Shown here: in pieces, positions 26,849 through 35,430 of the stretch
Position numbering within the stretch: position 1 is the stretch's first letter
Layout: each line of letters opens with the position of its first letter
Source of the DNA: CALNYS01 sp942490855
Lineage (GTDB): Bacteria > Planctomycetota > Phycisphaerae > Phycisphaerales > UBA1924
DNA length: 64,000 nucleotides
Assembly (NCBI GenBank): GCA_942490855.1
Contig: CALNYS010000004.1
Coordinates: 62,001-126,000, forward strand
Direction of reading: 5' to 3'
Notes under the pieces: model-generated
What the model was told of the DNA's origin: nothing
Database searches by the model: none
Seen by the model: the letters and a program-made list of their open reading frames with translations, nothing else
Position numbers and translations under genes: made by a program

Positions 26849-29800
26849 GTGCCTGAGGCACGTCATCCACAGAACGAGACCCAGAGAGTGACCGCGCTGC
26901 GTGAGTGCGCGGTCATGGACACCGCGCAGGAAGCTGACTTCGACGACCTGACCCGGCTCGCCGCCGAGTGGTGCGCGACACCGATGTCGTTGGTAACGCT
27001 GATCGAAGGCGAACGCGCGTGGTTCAAGAGCCGCTACGGGCTCAACGTCTCGGAGATCCCGCGCTCGGACGGGCTCTGCGGGCACACGCTGCTGAGCGAC
27101 GGGCCCGTGATCGTCCCTGACACGCTGCTGGACCCGCGGATGTGCGACCAGCCCGTGGTCACGGGGCCTACTGGCGTGCGGTTTTACGCCGGCGTGCCGC
27201 TGCGCCTGGAAACGGGCGAGGTAGTCGGGACGCTGTGCGTTCTCGACACCCGCCCGCGCGAGCTCAGCCCGGTGCAGATCTCCTCGCTCGAGGCGCTGGG
27301 GCGCCAGGTCACGGCGCAGCTCGAACGCCGACGCTCGACGACGCTCGCGGCGGCCGCGTCGTCCAACCTGCATGCGTTCCGTCAGGCGCTCGAGCACCAC
27401 ACGCTCTTTTCTGTCACGGACCGCGACGGGCGGATCATCGATGTCAACGAGGCGTTCTGCGCTCTGAGCGGGTACAGCCGCGAGGAACTCATCGGGAAAG
27501 ACCATCGCATCCTGGACTCGGGGCATCACCCGCCCGAGTTCTGGAAGGAGATGTGGGCGACGGTGAGCGGCGGCGGGCGGTGGCGCGCGGAGGTGTGCAA
27601 CCGCGCCAAGGACGGCTCGGAGTACTGGGTGGACTCCACGATCGTGCCGTCGCTGGGCGCAGACGGCGCCCCTGAGAAATACATCTCGATCCGCTTCGAG
27701 ATCTCGCGCCAGAAGCGCGCTGAAGCGGAAGCCGTGCGGCACCGCGAACGGCTGGACAAGAAGCGCGCCGAGTTGCAGACCATCCTCGATGCGCTCCCCG
27801 TGCTCGTGTACTACAAGGACGACGCCAACACGATTCTCGATCTGAACAAGCCCGCCGCGGCGACGCTCGGGCTCCCGCAGGAAGAGATCCGCGGGCGCGC
27901 GACGGAAGAGTTCTTCCCGCGCGAGGACGCGGCGGCGTACCTCGAGGACGATCTCCTGGTGATCCGCAGCGGGGAGCCGCGCCTGGGGATCGTCGAGGAG
28001 TACGAGGCGGAAGAGAACAACCGTCGTCTGATCCGCACCGACAAGATCCCACTCCGCGGGCCGAGCGGCGAGTTCGACCGCCTCGTCGCGGTCGCGATGG
28101 ATATCACGGAACTCACGCGAACACGGCAGGACCTCGAGCAGCTCCAGAAGCGGTTCGTGCGCGCGATCGATGGGTCTTCAGACGGCCTGTGGGAATGGAA
28201 CCTGCAGACGCACGAGGCGTGGTTTTCGCCTCGGTTTAAGGAACTTATCGGGCTCGACCCGGGCGAGGAGCAGCTTTTCGTCGGCGGGGCGCAGACGTGG
28301 CTCAGCCACCTGCACCCGGATGACGTTGTCATGGCCCGCGAGGCGTTCCAGGCGCATCTCTGTGACGGCGCGCCGCTGCGCGTCGAGTTCCGGCTGCGCA
28401 CCAGCACGGGCGAGTTCCGCTGGTTCCGCGTGTGCGGGGAAGCGACGCGCGATGCAGAGGGCGCGCCGGTGCTCGTGTCGGGTTCGATCAGCGATATCCA
28501 CGAGCAGCACACCGCCGAGAGCCGGCTGGACCTCGCGATGCGTTCCGCGCAGATCGGGCTGTGGGACTGGGATCTCGAGAAAGACGGCTTCTACTTCAGC
28601 GACACGTACTACCAGATGCTCGGGTACGAACCGGGCGAGATCACCATCACCAACGACTCGTGGGAAGACGTCTGCCACCCCGACGATCTCGGCGAGGAGC
28701 GTCGGGCGATCAACGAACACCTGGGCGGGCGATCCGCGGTGTACGTCAACGAGCACCGGGTCCGTCGCAAGGACGGGAGCTGGATGTGGATCCGCGATAT
28801 CGGCGAGGTGGTCGAGCGCGACGAGGACGGGCGACCGCTGCGCATGGTCGGTGTGCACGTTGATATCCAGGCGCTGCGCGAGGCGAAGGACGCCGCCGAG
28901 GCCGCGAACGAAGCCAAGAGCGAGTTCCTTGCGAACATGAGCCACGAGATCCGGACGCCCATGACGGCGATCCTGGGCTACGCGGATCTGCTGGGTGGCT
29001 ACGACGAGATCGCGCGGAACCCGGTGGAGGCCGCGAACGCTGTGCGCACGATCCAGCGCAACGCGAACCATCTGCTCACGATCATCAACGACATCCTCGA
29101 CGTCTCGAAGATCGAGGCCGGGCGGATGACGGTCGAACGGATCTCCACAAACACCGCGGAAGCGATCCGGGATGTCGTGTCGTTGATCGGACCGCAGGCG
29201 ACCGAGCGCGGGCTCGACGTGCGCTTGTCGTACGAGTCGGCGATGCCCGAGACAATCCTCTCGGACCCCACCCGGCTGCAGCAGATCCTGCTCAATCTCA
29301 TGAGTAACGCGGTGAAGTTCACCGAACACGGCGCCATCACCCTGCGGGCCTCGTGCGACCCCGATCGTGAAACCCTCCGGGTCGTGGTCGAGGACACGGG
29401 CATCGGCATGACGCCGGAGCAGCGCAAGGTGATCGAACGCTACGAGGCGTTCCACCAGGCGGACAGCTCGATGACGCGCCGCTACGGGGGGACCGGGCTC
29501 GGGCTCCGGATCTCTCACTCGCTCGCCGCGATGCTCGGGGGCGGGCTCAGCATCGAATCCTCTGGCCCCGCGGGCACGGCTATCGCCTTTGAGATCGCGA
29601 CGGGGCCGCTGAACGAGACAGAGATGGTGGACGCGGAACGCTTCGCCGAGCTGGCGGAGTGCGAACCTGTCGGGCTCCTGAGCGACGTCGGGTCCGACGG
29701 GACGCTGCTCGAAGGCGTGCGGGTCCTGGTTGCCGAGGACGGGCCAGACAACCAGCGGTTGATCGCGTTCCATCTCTCTAAAGCCGGCGCAGAAGTGAGC

Positions 29801-30106
29801 GTGGTCGGCAACGGCCGGCTCGCGGTGCAAGCGGTCGAACAGTCGCGGGGAAGCAATCGGTTTGACCTGCTGCTGCTCGACATGCAGATGCCGGAGATGG
29901 ACGGGTACGCCGCGGCCCGTCGCCTGCGCGCCGTCGGGGCGTCGATTCCCATCATCGCGCTGACGGCGCACGCGATGGGCGACGATCGCGCGAAGTGCCT
30001 CGAAGCGGGCTGCGATGATTATCTGACGAAGCCGATCGACCGGGCCATGCTGATCAGAACGTGCCGGGCGCACGTGCGCGGCGAGGACATTGAACGGGCC
30101 GCGTGA
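26849..30106 (+). CDS. hybrid sensor histidine kinase (GAF, multiple PAS, HisKA, HATPase, REC)
   Basis: The product is 1,085 residues from a GTG with GGGAG upstream. Domains in order: GAF (about 15-170, IPRSDGLCGHTLLSDGP); PAS (about 180-290, VTDRDGRIIDVNEAFCALSG); PAS (about 310-420); PAS (about 430-545, LWEWNLQTHEAWFSPRFKEL); PAS (about 555-675, IGLWDWDLEKDGFYFSDTYY); HisKA with the phosphorylated His in NMSHEIRTPM (near 697); HATPase (LLNLMSNAVKFTEHG, VEDTGIGM, GTGLGLRIS); and a receiver domain (about 965-1080) with the phospho-Asp in LLLLDMQMPEMDG and the conserved Lys in YLTKP. No membrane segment is seen, so it senses a cytoplasmic signal. A cheA-like gene follows after 208 bases, which suggests, but does not prove, a joint pathway. 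Confidence 0.95.
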   Translation: MPEARHPQNETQRVTALRECAVMDTAQEADFDDLTRLAAEWCATPMSLVTLIEGERAWFKSRYGLNVSEIPRSDGLCGHTLLSDGPVIVPDTLLDPRMCDQPVVTGPTGVRFYAGVPLRLETGEVVGTLCVLDTRPRELSPVQISSLEALGRQVTAQLERRRSTTLAAAASSNLHAFRQALEHHTLFSVTDRDGRIIDVNEAFCALSGYSREELIGKDHRILDSGHHPPEFWKEMWATVSGGGRWRAEVCNRAKDGSEYWVDSTIVPSLGADGAPEKYISIRFEISRQKRAEAEAVRHRERLDKKRAELQTILDALPVLVYYKDDANTILDLNKPAAATLGLPQEEIRGRATEEFFPREDAAAYLEDDLLVIRSGEPRLGIVEEYEAEENNRRLIRTDKIPLRGPSGEFDRLVAVAMDITELTRTRQDLEQLQKRFVRAIDGSSDGLWEWNLQTHEAWFSPRFKELIGLDPGEEQLFVGGAQTWLSHLHPDDVVMAREAFQAHLCDGAPLRVEFRLRTSTGEFRWFRVCGEATRDAEGAPVLVSGSISDIHEQHTAESRLDLAMRSAQIGLWDWDLEKDGFYFSDTYYQMLGYEPGEITITNDSWEDVCHPDDLGEERRAINEHLGGRSAVYVNEHRVRRKDGSWMWIRDIGEVVERDEDGRPLRMVGVHVDIQALREAKDAAEAANEAKSEFLANMSHEIRTPMTAILGYADLLGGYDEIARNPVEAANAVRTIQRNANHLLTIINDILDVSKIEAGRMTVERISTNTAEAIRDVVSLIGPQATERGLDVRLSYESAMPETILSDPTRLQQILLNLMSNAVKFTEHGAITLRASCDPDRETLRVVVEDTGIGMTPEQRKVIERYEAFHQADSSMTRRYGGTGLGLRISHSLAAMLGGGLSIESSGPAGTAIAFEIATGPLNETEMVDAERFAELAECEPVGLLSDVGSDGTLLEGVRVLVAEDGPDNQRLIAFHLSKAGAEVSVVGNGRLAVQAVEQSRGSNRFDLLLLDMQMPEMDGYAAARRLRAVGASIPIIALTAHAMGDDRAKCLEAGCDDYLTKPIDRAMLIRTCRAHVRGEDIERAA

Positions 30107-30314
30107 GCACCGCTGATCCGTCGCCGAGCGTCGACGGTTATCGAACACATCGGTCTGCTTGTGCTAAAACGCTCGAGGACACCGCAAGGGCCGTTCCAGT
30201 CCCGTCCCGTGCTCCAGTCGCCGTGCGGGCGGGTCGATACCAACCCTGTGCGTCCGCTCCGATCCGATCCGGACACGGCTGTCGCGAACGCTGAGCGGGA
30301 CGGGGAGCCTTGGC

Positions 30315-32432
30315 GTGTCACTGAACCATCGGATAGCTGAGCTCGCACGCCTGGCTGTCGGTGTCGAGACGACCGATCTGCCGTCGATTCTCCGACTGCG
30401 CGACGGCCTGCTGGAACTCCCGAGCGTCGCAGAGTTCCCGGCGGAATCCCCCTCCGTTCGTCTCATCGATCAGGCGTCGGCGTCGCTCGAGTCGATCGTG
30501 ATGCGGGAGATCGATAGCGCTGAGACCGCGATGGCAGAGGTCAACCGTGTGCTCGATTACTTGCAGCGCATGGCCCAGACGCTCGAGCACGGGGGCGATG
30601 TCGAGACGATCCCTGTGCCCGTGCTCGCGGGCGACGAGCTCGTACCGTGCGTTGCTTCGGCGCCAGACACGAGCGACTGCGACGGCGCCGTGCGGGTCGT
30701 GATCGACGCTGAGCTTGACAAGACGCTTCGTGAGTTCATAAGCGAGGCCCGCGACCACCTGCAACTCGCGGAGACCGCGCTGCTCGAACTCGAGTCGGAC
30801 CCTTCTAGCACGGACCATATCAACACGGTGTTCCGCGCGTTCCACACGATCAAAGGGGTCGCGGGGTTTTTGAATCTCTCGCCCATCGTGAGGCTCTCGC
30901 ACAGCGCCGAGTTCCTGCTCGACGCCGCGCGCAGCAACGCCGTCGAGGTCAACGCCGGCTTTATCGAGCTCGTGCTCCGCGCAACGGACGTGCTCGGAGA
31001 GTTGGTGGGGTCGTTTGAAGAGAGTGATCCGCCGCTGCAGTCGATGTACGACCGACTGCTCGAGGAACTCGAGGACGCCCGAGCGAAGGGCGCCGCGACA
31101 AACACCACGGCTCAGTTGGCTCCGCGAAACGGATGTGACGCCGCGCGGAACGTCAACCGGCCGGCACCGCCCCCATCGCGCGAGCCCGGCGCCGGCCGCA
31201 CGGTGCAGACGAAGCAGGCCCGACCCGAGACTTCGGACAAGACCGTCAAGGTGGATACGCAGCGCCTCGACGAACTCGTTGACATGGTCGGCGAGCTGGT
31301 GATCAGCCATCAGATGCTGGTGCAGGACCCGGCGATCGCGTCGCTCAAAGAGCAGAAAACGCACCGAACGCTGGCCCAGATGGAGAAGATCATCCGCGAC
31401 CTCCAGGAGAACGCGATCTCACTGCGCATGGTGGCGCTCCACGGCTCGTTCCAGAAGATGACACGCCTCGTGCGCGATCTCTCCAAGAAGTCCGGGAAGG
31501 ACATCGAGATCCGCCTCGAGGGCGAAGAGACCGAGATCGATCGCAACGTGGTCGAGGAACTCGGCGACCCGCTCGTCCACATGGTGCGCAACGCGTGCGA
31601 CCACGGGATCGAATCACCGGAAGAACGCCGCGCGGCCGGCAAGCCCAGGCAAGGGCGGCTGACGCTCCGCGCGTTCCATGAGGGTGGTTCGCTCGTGATC
31701 GAGCTCGAAGACGACGGCAAGGGCCTCGACCGCGAGAAGCTGATCGCCAAGGCGCTCGATCGCGGCGTGCTTCTCTCGACCACCGACACCGCAGAGCTCT
31801 CGGATGCTGAGGTATACGACCTGATCTTCGAGCCGGGGTTTTCGACCGCTGATTCGGTCACCGATATCTCCGGGCGCGGCGTCGGGATGGACGTCGTCAA
31901 GCGGAACATCGAAGCGCTGCGCGGGTCGATCGAGATCCGCTCCGAGAAAGGCAAGGGCTCGACGTTCGTGCTAAGCCTGCCGCTGACGATGGCGATCATC
32001 GACGGGATGGTGGTGCGGATCGGGAACGAGCGTTTCGTTGTTCCGACGCTCGCGATCGAGCAGAGTTTCAGGACAGAGGCGGGGCAGGTCTCGACGGTGA
32101 TGGGCGAGCTGCGCGTGGTCTCCGTGCGCGGCACGTTGCTCCCGGTGTTCCCGTTCGGCTGGCTCTTCGGCGTCGTCGAAGACACGCACGACATCGATGA
32201 CGCCCTGTTCGTCGTTGTGAAATCGAACAACTCGCGCATGTGCCTTGTGGTCGATAAGATCCTCGGCCAGCAGCAGGTTGTTATCAAATCGCTGGGGGAG
32301 AGCGTGGGGAGGATCAAGGGCGTTTCGGGCGCGACGATCCTCGGCGACGGACGCGTCGCGCTCATCTTGGATATCGCGAGCCTGTTCACGGAGATGGACG
32401 AGTACACGCACCCAGCGCCGCGTTCCGCGTGA
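30315..32432 (+). CDS. cheA: CheA-type histidine kinase
   Basis: The product is 705 residues from a GTG (SLNHRIAELA follows) with GGGGAG upstream. The Hpt domain (about 140-250) has the phosphorylated His in FRAFHTIKGVAGF. After a linker come the dimerisation helices (RLDELVDMVGELVISHQMLV) and the HATPase domain (VHMVRNACDHGIESPEERR, ELEDDGKGLD, GRGVGMDVVKRNIEALRGS). A CheW-like regulatory domain (about 560-700, PLTMAIIDGMVVRIGNERFV) ends the protein. No P2 CheY-binding domain is obvious. The first 130 residues are an extra N-terminal helical region of unknown role. No cheW, cheY, cheB, cheR or receptor gene is in the window, so this is either an orphan or belongs to a scattered set. Confidence 0.92.
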   Translation: MSLNHRIAELARLAVGVETTDLPSILRLRDGLLELPSVAEFPAESPSVRLIDQASASLESIVMREIDSAETAMAEVNRVLDYLQRMAQTLEHGGDVETIPVPVLAGDELVPCVASAPDTSDCDGAVRVVIDAELDKTLREFISEARDHLQLAETALLELESDPSSTDHINTVFRAFHTIKGVAGFLNLSPIVRLSHSAEFLLDAARSNAVEVNAGFIELVLRATDVLGELVGSFEESDPPLQSMYDRLLEELEDARAKGAATNTTAQLAPRNGCDAARNVNRPAPPPSREPGAGRTVQTKQARPETSDKTVKVDTQRLDELVDMVGELVISHQMLVQDPAIASLKEQKTHRTLAQMEKIIRDLQENAISLRMVALHGSFQKMTRLVRDLSKKSGKDIEIRLEGEETEIDRNVVEELGDPLVHMVRNACDHGIESPEERRAAGKPRQGRLTLRAFHEGGSLVIELEDDGKGLDREKLIAKALDRGVLLSTTDTAELSDAEVYDLIFEPGFSTADSVTDISGRGVGMDVVKRNIEALRGSIEIRSEKGKGSTFVLSLPLTMAIIDGMVVRIGNERFVVPTLAIEQSFRTEAGQVSTVMGELRVVSVRGTLLPVFPFGWLFGVVEDTHDIDDALFVVVKSNNSRMCLVVDKILGQQQVVIKSLGESVGRIKGVSGATILGDGRVALILDIASLFTEMDEYTHPAPRSA

Positions 32433-32521
32433 GCTCGCCACCGATCGCTCCGCTTCGAAGAACGACGACAGGGACACCATCCTGAACGCTGCCACGGGCG
32501 CGAGGCAAAGAGCAACGCCGT

Positions 32522-33658
32522 TTACGCGACCGGATCCGCCGGGTTCGTGGAGCGGGTGGTGGGCACACCGCTGGCGTCGCGGAGTTTCGTTTGCAGCAAG
32601 GGCGTGATCGCGACGATCGGCGCGGTCTGGATTTCAGCCCGCAGCGCGGCGGCCGCATCGAGCGCAAGACCGGGCGCCAGCGTGCCAGCGACAACCGCGT
32701 CCGCCGAGCTGACCTCCTGGGCGTACACGCCCTCACGTTTCAGCGCGGCAGCGATCACCTCCGGGTGCTTGCCAGGGGCGCCGGTCGGCATCCGGACCGC
32801 GCAGGCGTGGGCGCGTGACTCCCTGAGCCAGCCCAGAACGAACGCCATCCCGGTGAGCCGGTCCCAGTGATCGAGCGCGAGAGGTCGCCGGGGCTCGGAC
32901 GCCGCGCGGCGCCGGAACGCACCCTCCCCCTTCTCGTACGCAGCCGACACACCCTCACGCGCCGCGACCGCACAGCGGCGCGCGAGCGTGCGCTCCAGCC
33001 ACTGATCAAGCTCGTGGTCCGGCGCGTACCGCCAGATCGTGAGCGCCTCGTTGCGGGTCAGGCGCTCGATGATCCGCGAGAGATCGCGCTCCGATTCACT
33101 CCTCCGGTGGAGGATCCGGAACCCGGCGTCGTACCCAACGCGCCCGCCAGTACCGATGAGGCGTGCGCACAGATCCGTCTCTTCGCCGTAGTACTCGAAA
33201 CTCTCGTCGTACCCGCCGCACCCGAGAAACGCCTCGCGACGGACGAGCGCTCCGCAGCCGACCACCACCTCGGGAAGACCGCCGGCCTCGTGGCGACCGT
33301 CGGGGAGCAGCACCTCGGCGCCGATCGCGAGCGTGTCCCGGTGCGCGTTCCGCGCGGCCGCGACCCACCCGTCATCGAGCGGGGCCGAATCGTCGTCGAG
33401 CATCAGCAACCACTCGCCGGTCGCGTGCGCCGCGGCGGTGTTCCTCGCGGCGGCCCCGGCGTTGCGGGCCAGTCGCACGGTGCGCACGCCCCAGCCGTTG
33501 GCGAGCTCATCGGGCGCGAGCGCGGGGGGATCCGACGCGTTGTCAACGATGATGATCTCACACCCATGCTCGCCGGCGTCCTGCTCAGCGAGCAAGGCGA
33601 GCGTGCGTGCCAGCTCGGCCGGGCGTGAGCGGGTCGGGATCACGATGGTCGCGAACAT
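32522..33658 (-). CDS. family 2 glycosyltransferase
   Basis: The product is 378 residues. The GT-A fold begins at once (MFATIVIPTRSRPAELARTL), with the nucleotide site IIIVDNASDPP and the metal-binding LLMLDDDSAPL. YDESFEYYGEETDLCARLIG is the acceptor/catalytic stretch that normally carries the general base. About 100 C-terminal residues hold no recognisable domain. The enzyme is cytoplasmic and transfers a sugar from a nucleotide donor. Its ATG directly follows the TAA of the upstream HldE-like gene (TAAATG, no gap), so the two are co-translated. It is convergent with cheA across 89 bases. Confidence 0.9.
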   Translation of the reverse strand: MFATIVIPTRSRPAELARTLALLAEQDAGEHGCEIIIVDNASDPPALAPDELANGWGVRTVRLARNAGAAARNTAAAHATGEWLLMLDDDSAPLDDGWVAAARNAHRDTLAIGAEVLLPDGRHEAGGLPEVVVGCGALVRREAFLGCGGYDESFEYYGEETDLCARLIGTGGRVGYDAGFRILHRRSESERDLSRIIERLTRNEALTIWRYAPDHELDQWLERTLARRCAVAAREGVSAAYEKGEGAFRRRAASEPRRPLALDHWDRLTGMAFVLGWLRESRAHACAVRMPTGAPGKHPEVIAAALKREGVYAQEVSSADAVVAGTLAPGLALDAAAALRAEIQTAPIVAITPLLQTKLRDASGVPTTRSTNPADPVA

Positions 33659-35371
33659 TTAGACGCGCGGGGTGCTCGCCGCCTCGCCGCGGGGCAGGCG
33701 GAGCGGGCGCGAAAGGACACGCATGTGGGCCTGGGACAACGAGCGGAGCAGGGTCACGACTTCCTGGGAGTGCACCGCGATGTTCCCGAGCCGCGAGCAC
33801 TCCACCGCCGCGGCGATAGCGCCGAGGTACGCCGACTGCACATGCGACGCCCCGCCGGCGAGCGCGAGCGTCGAGGCCGTCAGGAGCGCGTCGCCGCACC
33901 CGAGGGTGTCGAGCGGGCGGGCCTCGAGACACGGCACGTGCTCGGCCGCGACGCGTGTCTTCCACCCGGCGCCCCCGGCGCCCTCGAGGCGCGTAAACAT
34001 GATGAGCCCGTTGTCGGCGAGCGTGGTCACGACCGCCTCGGCGCCGGATCGCTGCATGAGATCCCAGACGACGGAGTTGAGCGAGGAGTCATAATCCCGC
34101 ACCGCGTCGCGCAGTTCCATTTCCGTCGGCGTGACAAGGTCCATGCCGCGGAGCGAGAGCAACGACGACCGGCGCCCGGAGACGTCGCCCGCGAGCACCC
34201 GCGCCAAGGGGCGCAGGATCTCCGAAACGCCCTCGAGCGAGTGACGCGTGAGCAAGCCGTTGCCAAAGTCCGACACGATGGCGGCGTCGACCCCGCCCGC
34301 CGCGGCTTCGCGAACGCTGCCGAGGAGGCGAGCGCGCGCTTCGGTGTCGAGCGTCAGCGGGTGCACGCGGTCGAGCTTGACCACCTTGTCGTGCCCGACG
34401 AGGAACCGCTGCTTCTCGAGCATGGGGCCTTCGTGCGGGATCGACCGCACGTTCACCCCCGCGCTGTTCATGCGTTCGACGAACGCGCGAGCGCCAGCAT
34501 CATCGGGGAGCGCCGTCACGAGCGTGACCTCGGCGCCGAGCCCCGCGGCGTGGAGCGCGATCACCGCGGCGCCGCCGTCAAACGACGCCTGCTCGATCGG
34601 CCGCAGCGAGAGACACGGAGACTCCGAAGACACCTCGGGGCTGTCGCACGAGACGTAGGTATCGAGGATCACCTCCCCCACCACGACCGCACGCGCCCCG
34701 CGGCAGCTCTGCACGAGCGGCTCGAGCGTTTCGCTCGAGAGATCGTGAACAACGCGGAGCCGGCGCAGCGCGCTCGCGCGTGGGTCCTCGGCGATCTCGG
34801 ACGCCGCGCCGAGGGCGATCTCGTGGATCAGCGCAGAGGACGAAAACACCAAATCGCCAGACGTGAACACCACGCGCCCGCCGTGGCGCTCCACCGCGCG
34901 GCGCTCGGCCGCGAAGCGTGGGTCTTCGTTGGTTTCGTACTCGCGCCCCTTCACGTACACGTCCGGGCGCACGCGCTCGAGCAGGGTTTCCGCCGTCGGG
35001 GCACTGTTGACGCAGACCATGTCCACGAACGAGAGGGCCGCGAGGTTCTCAGCGCGCAGGTGCTCAGGAAAAAGCGGGCGCCCGTCGCCCTTGTCCACGG
35101 AGGCATCCGTGGTGAGAGAGACCAGGAGCAAGTCCGCCTGCTCGGCCGCCTGCTTGAGGTGCCTGACGTGACCGGGGTGGACGAGGTCGAAGCAACCGTG
35201 ACACTGCGCGACGGTTTTGCCCGCCGCGCGTGCCTCGGCGATCGCGTCGACCGTCGCCTGAAGCGTCAGGATCTTGCTCCCCGGCTGCGTGGGCGGCCCT
35301 TGGCACGGTCTGGCTTTCGGCGCCGTGCCGGGGGCGGGCTGCCAGTCGTGTTGGGGGCGATCGCTGCTCAC
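33659..35371 (-). CDS. HldE-like bifunctional enzyme with inverted domain order
   Basis: The product is 570 residues from a GTG (SSDRPQHDWQP). The N-terminal half (about 30-190) is a cytidylyltransferase-fold domain like HldE domain II: HGCFDLVHPGHVRHLKQA contains the HxGH motif, with SLTTDASVDKGDGRPLFPE and PDVYVKGREYE after it. The C-terminal half (about 225-560) is a PfkB sugar kinase: DGGAAVIALHAAGLGAEVTL, FLVGHDKVVKLDRV, VTPTEMEL, and DTLGCGDALLTAS with the catalytic Asp. E. coli HldE has kinase first and nucleotidyltransferase second, so the order is swapped. Together the halves would phosphorylate a heptose-type sugar and activate it as a nucleotide sugar. The actual sugar is unknown. 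It heads a two-gene operon with the GT2 gene. Confidence 0.88.
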   Translation of the reverse strand: MSSDRPQHDWQPAPGTAPKARPCQGPPTQPGSKILTLQATVDAIAEARAAGKTVAQCHGCFDLVHPGHVRHLKQAAEQADLLLVSLTTDASVDKGDGRPLFPEHLRAENLAALSFVDMVCVNSAPTAETLLERVRPDVYVKGREYETNEDPRFAAERRAVERHGGRVVFTSGDLVFSSSALIHEIALGAASEIAEDPRASALRRLRVVHDLSSETLEPLVQSCRGARAVVVGEVILDTYVSCDSPEVSSESPCLSLRPIEQASFDGGAAVIALHAAGLGAEVTLVTALPDDAGARAFVERMNSAGVNVRSIPHEGPMLEKQRFLVGHDKVVKLDRVHPLTLDTEARARLLGSVREAAAGGVDAAIVSDFGNGLLTRHSLEGVSEILRPLARVLAGDVSGRRSSLLSLRGMDLVTPTEMELRDAVRDYDSSLNSVVWDLMQRSGAEAVVTTLADNGLIMFTRLEGAGGAGWKTRVAAEHVPCLEARPLDTLGCGDALLTASTLALAGGASHVQSAYLGAIAAAVECSRLGNIAVHSQEVVTLLRSLSQAHMRVLSRPLRLPRGEAASTPRV

Positions 35372-35430
35372 AAACCGGATGATACCTTCGCTCCCCCCCA
35401 GCGCCGCGATCCGGCGGATACGATCGCGGC

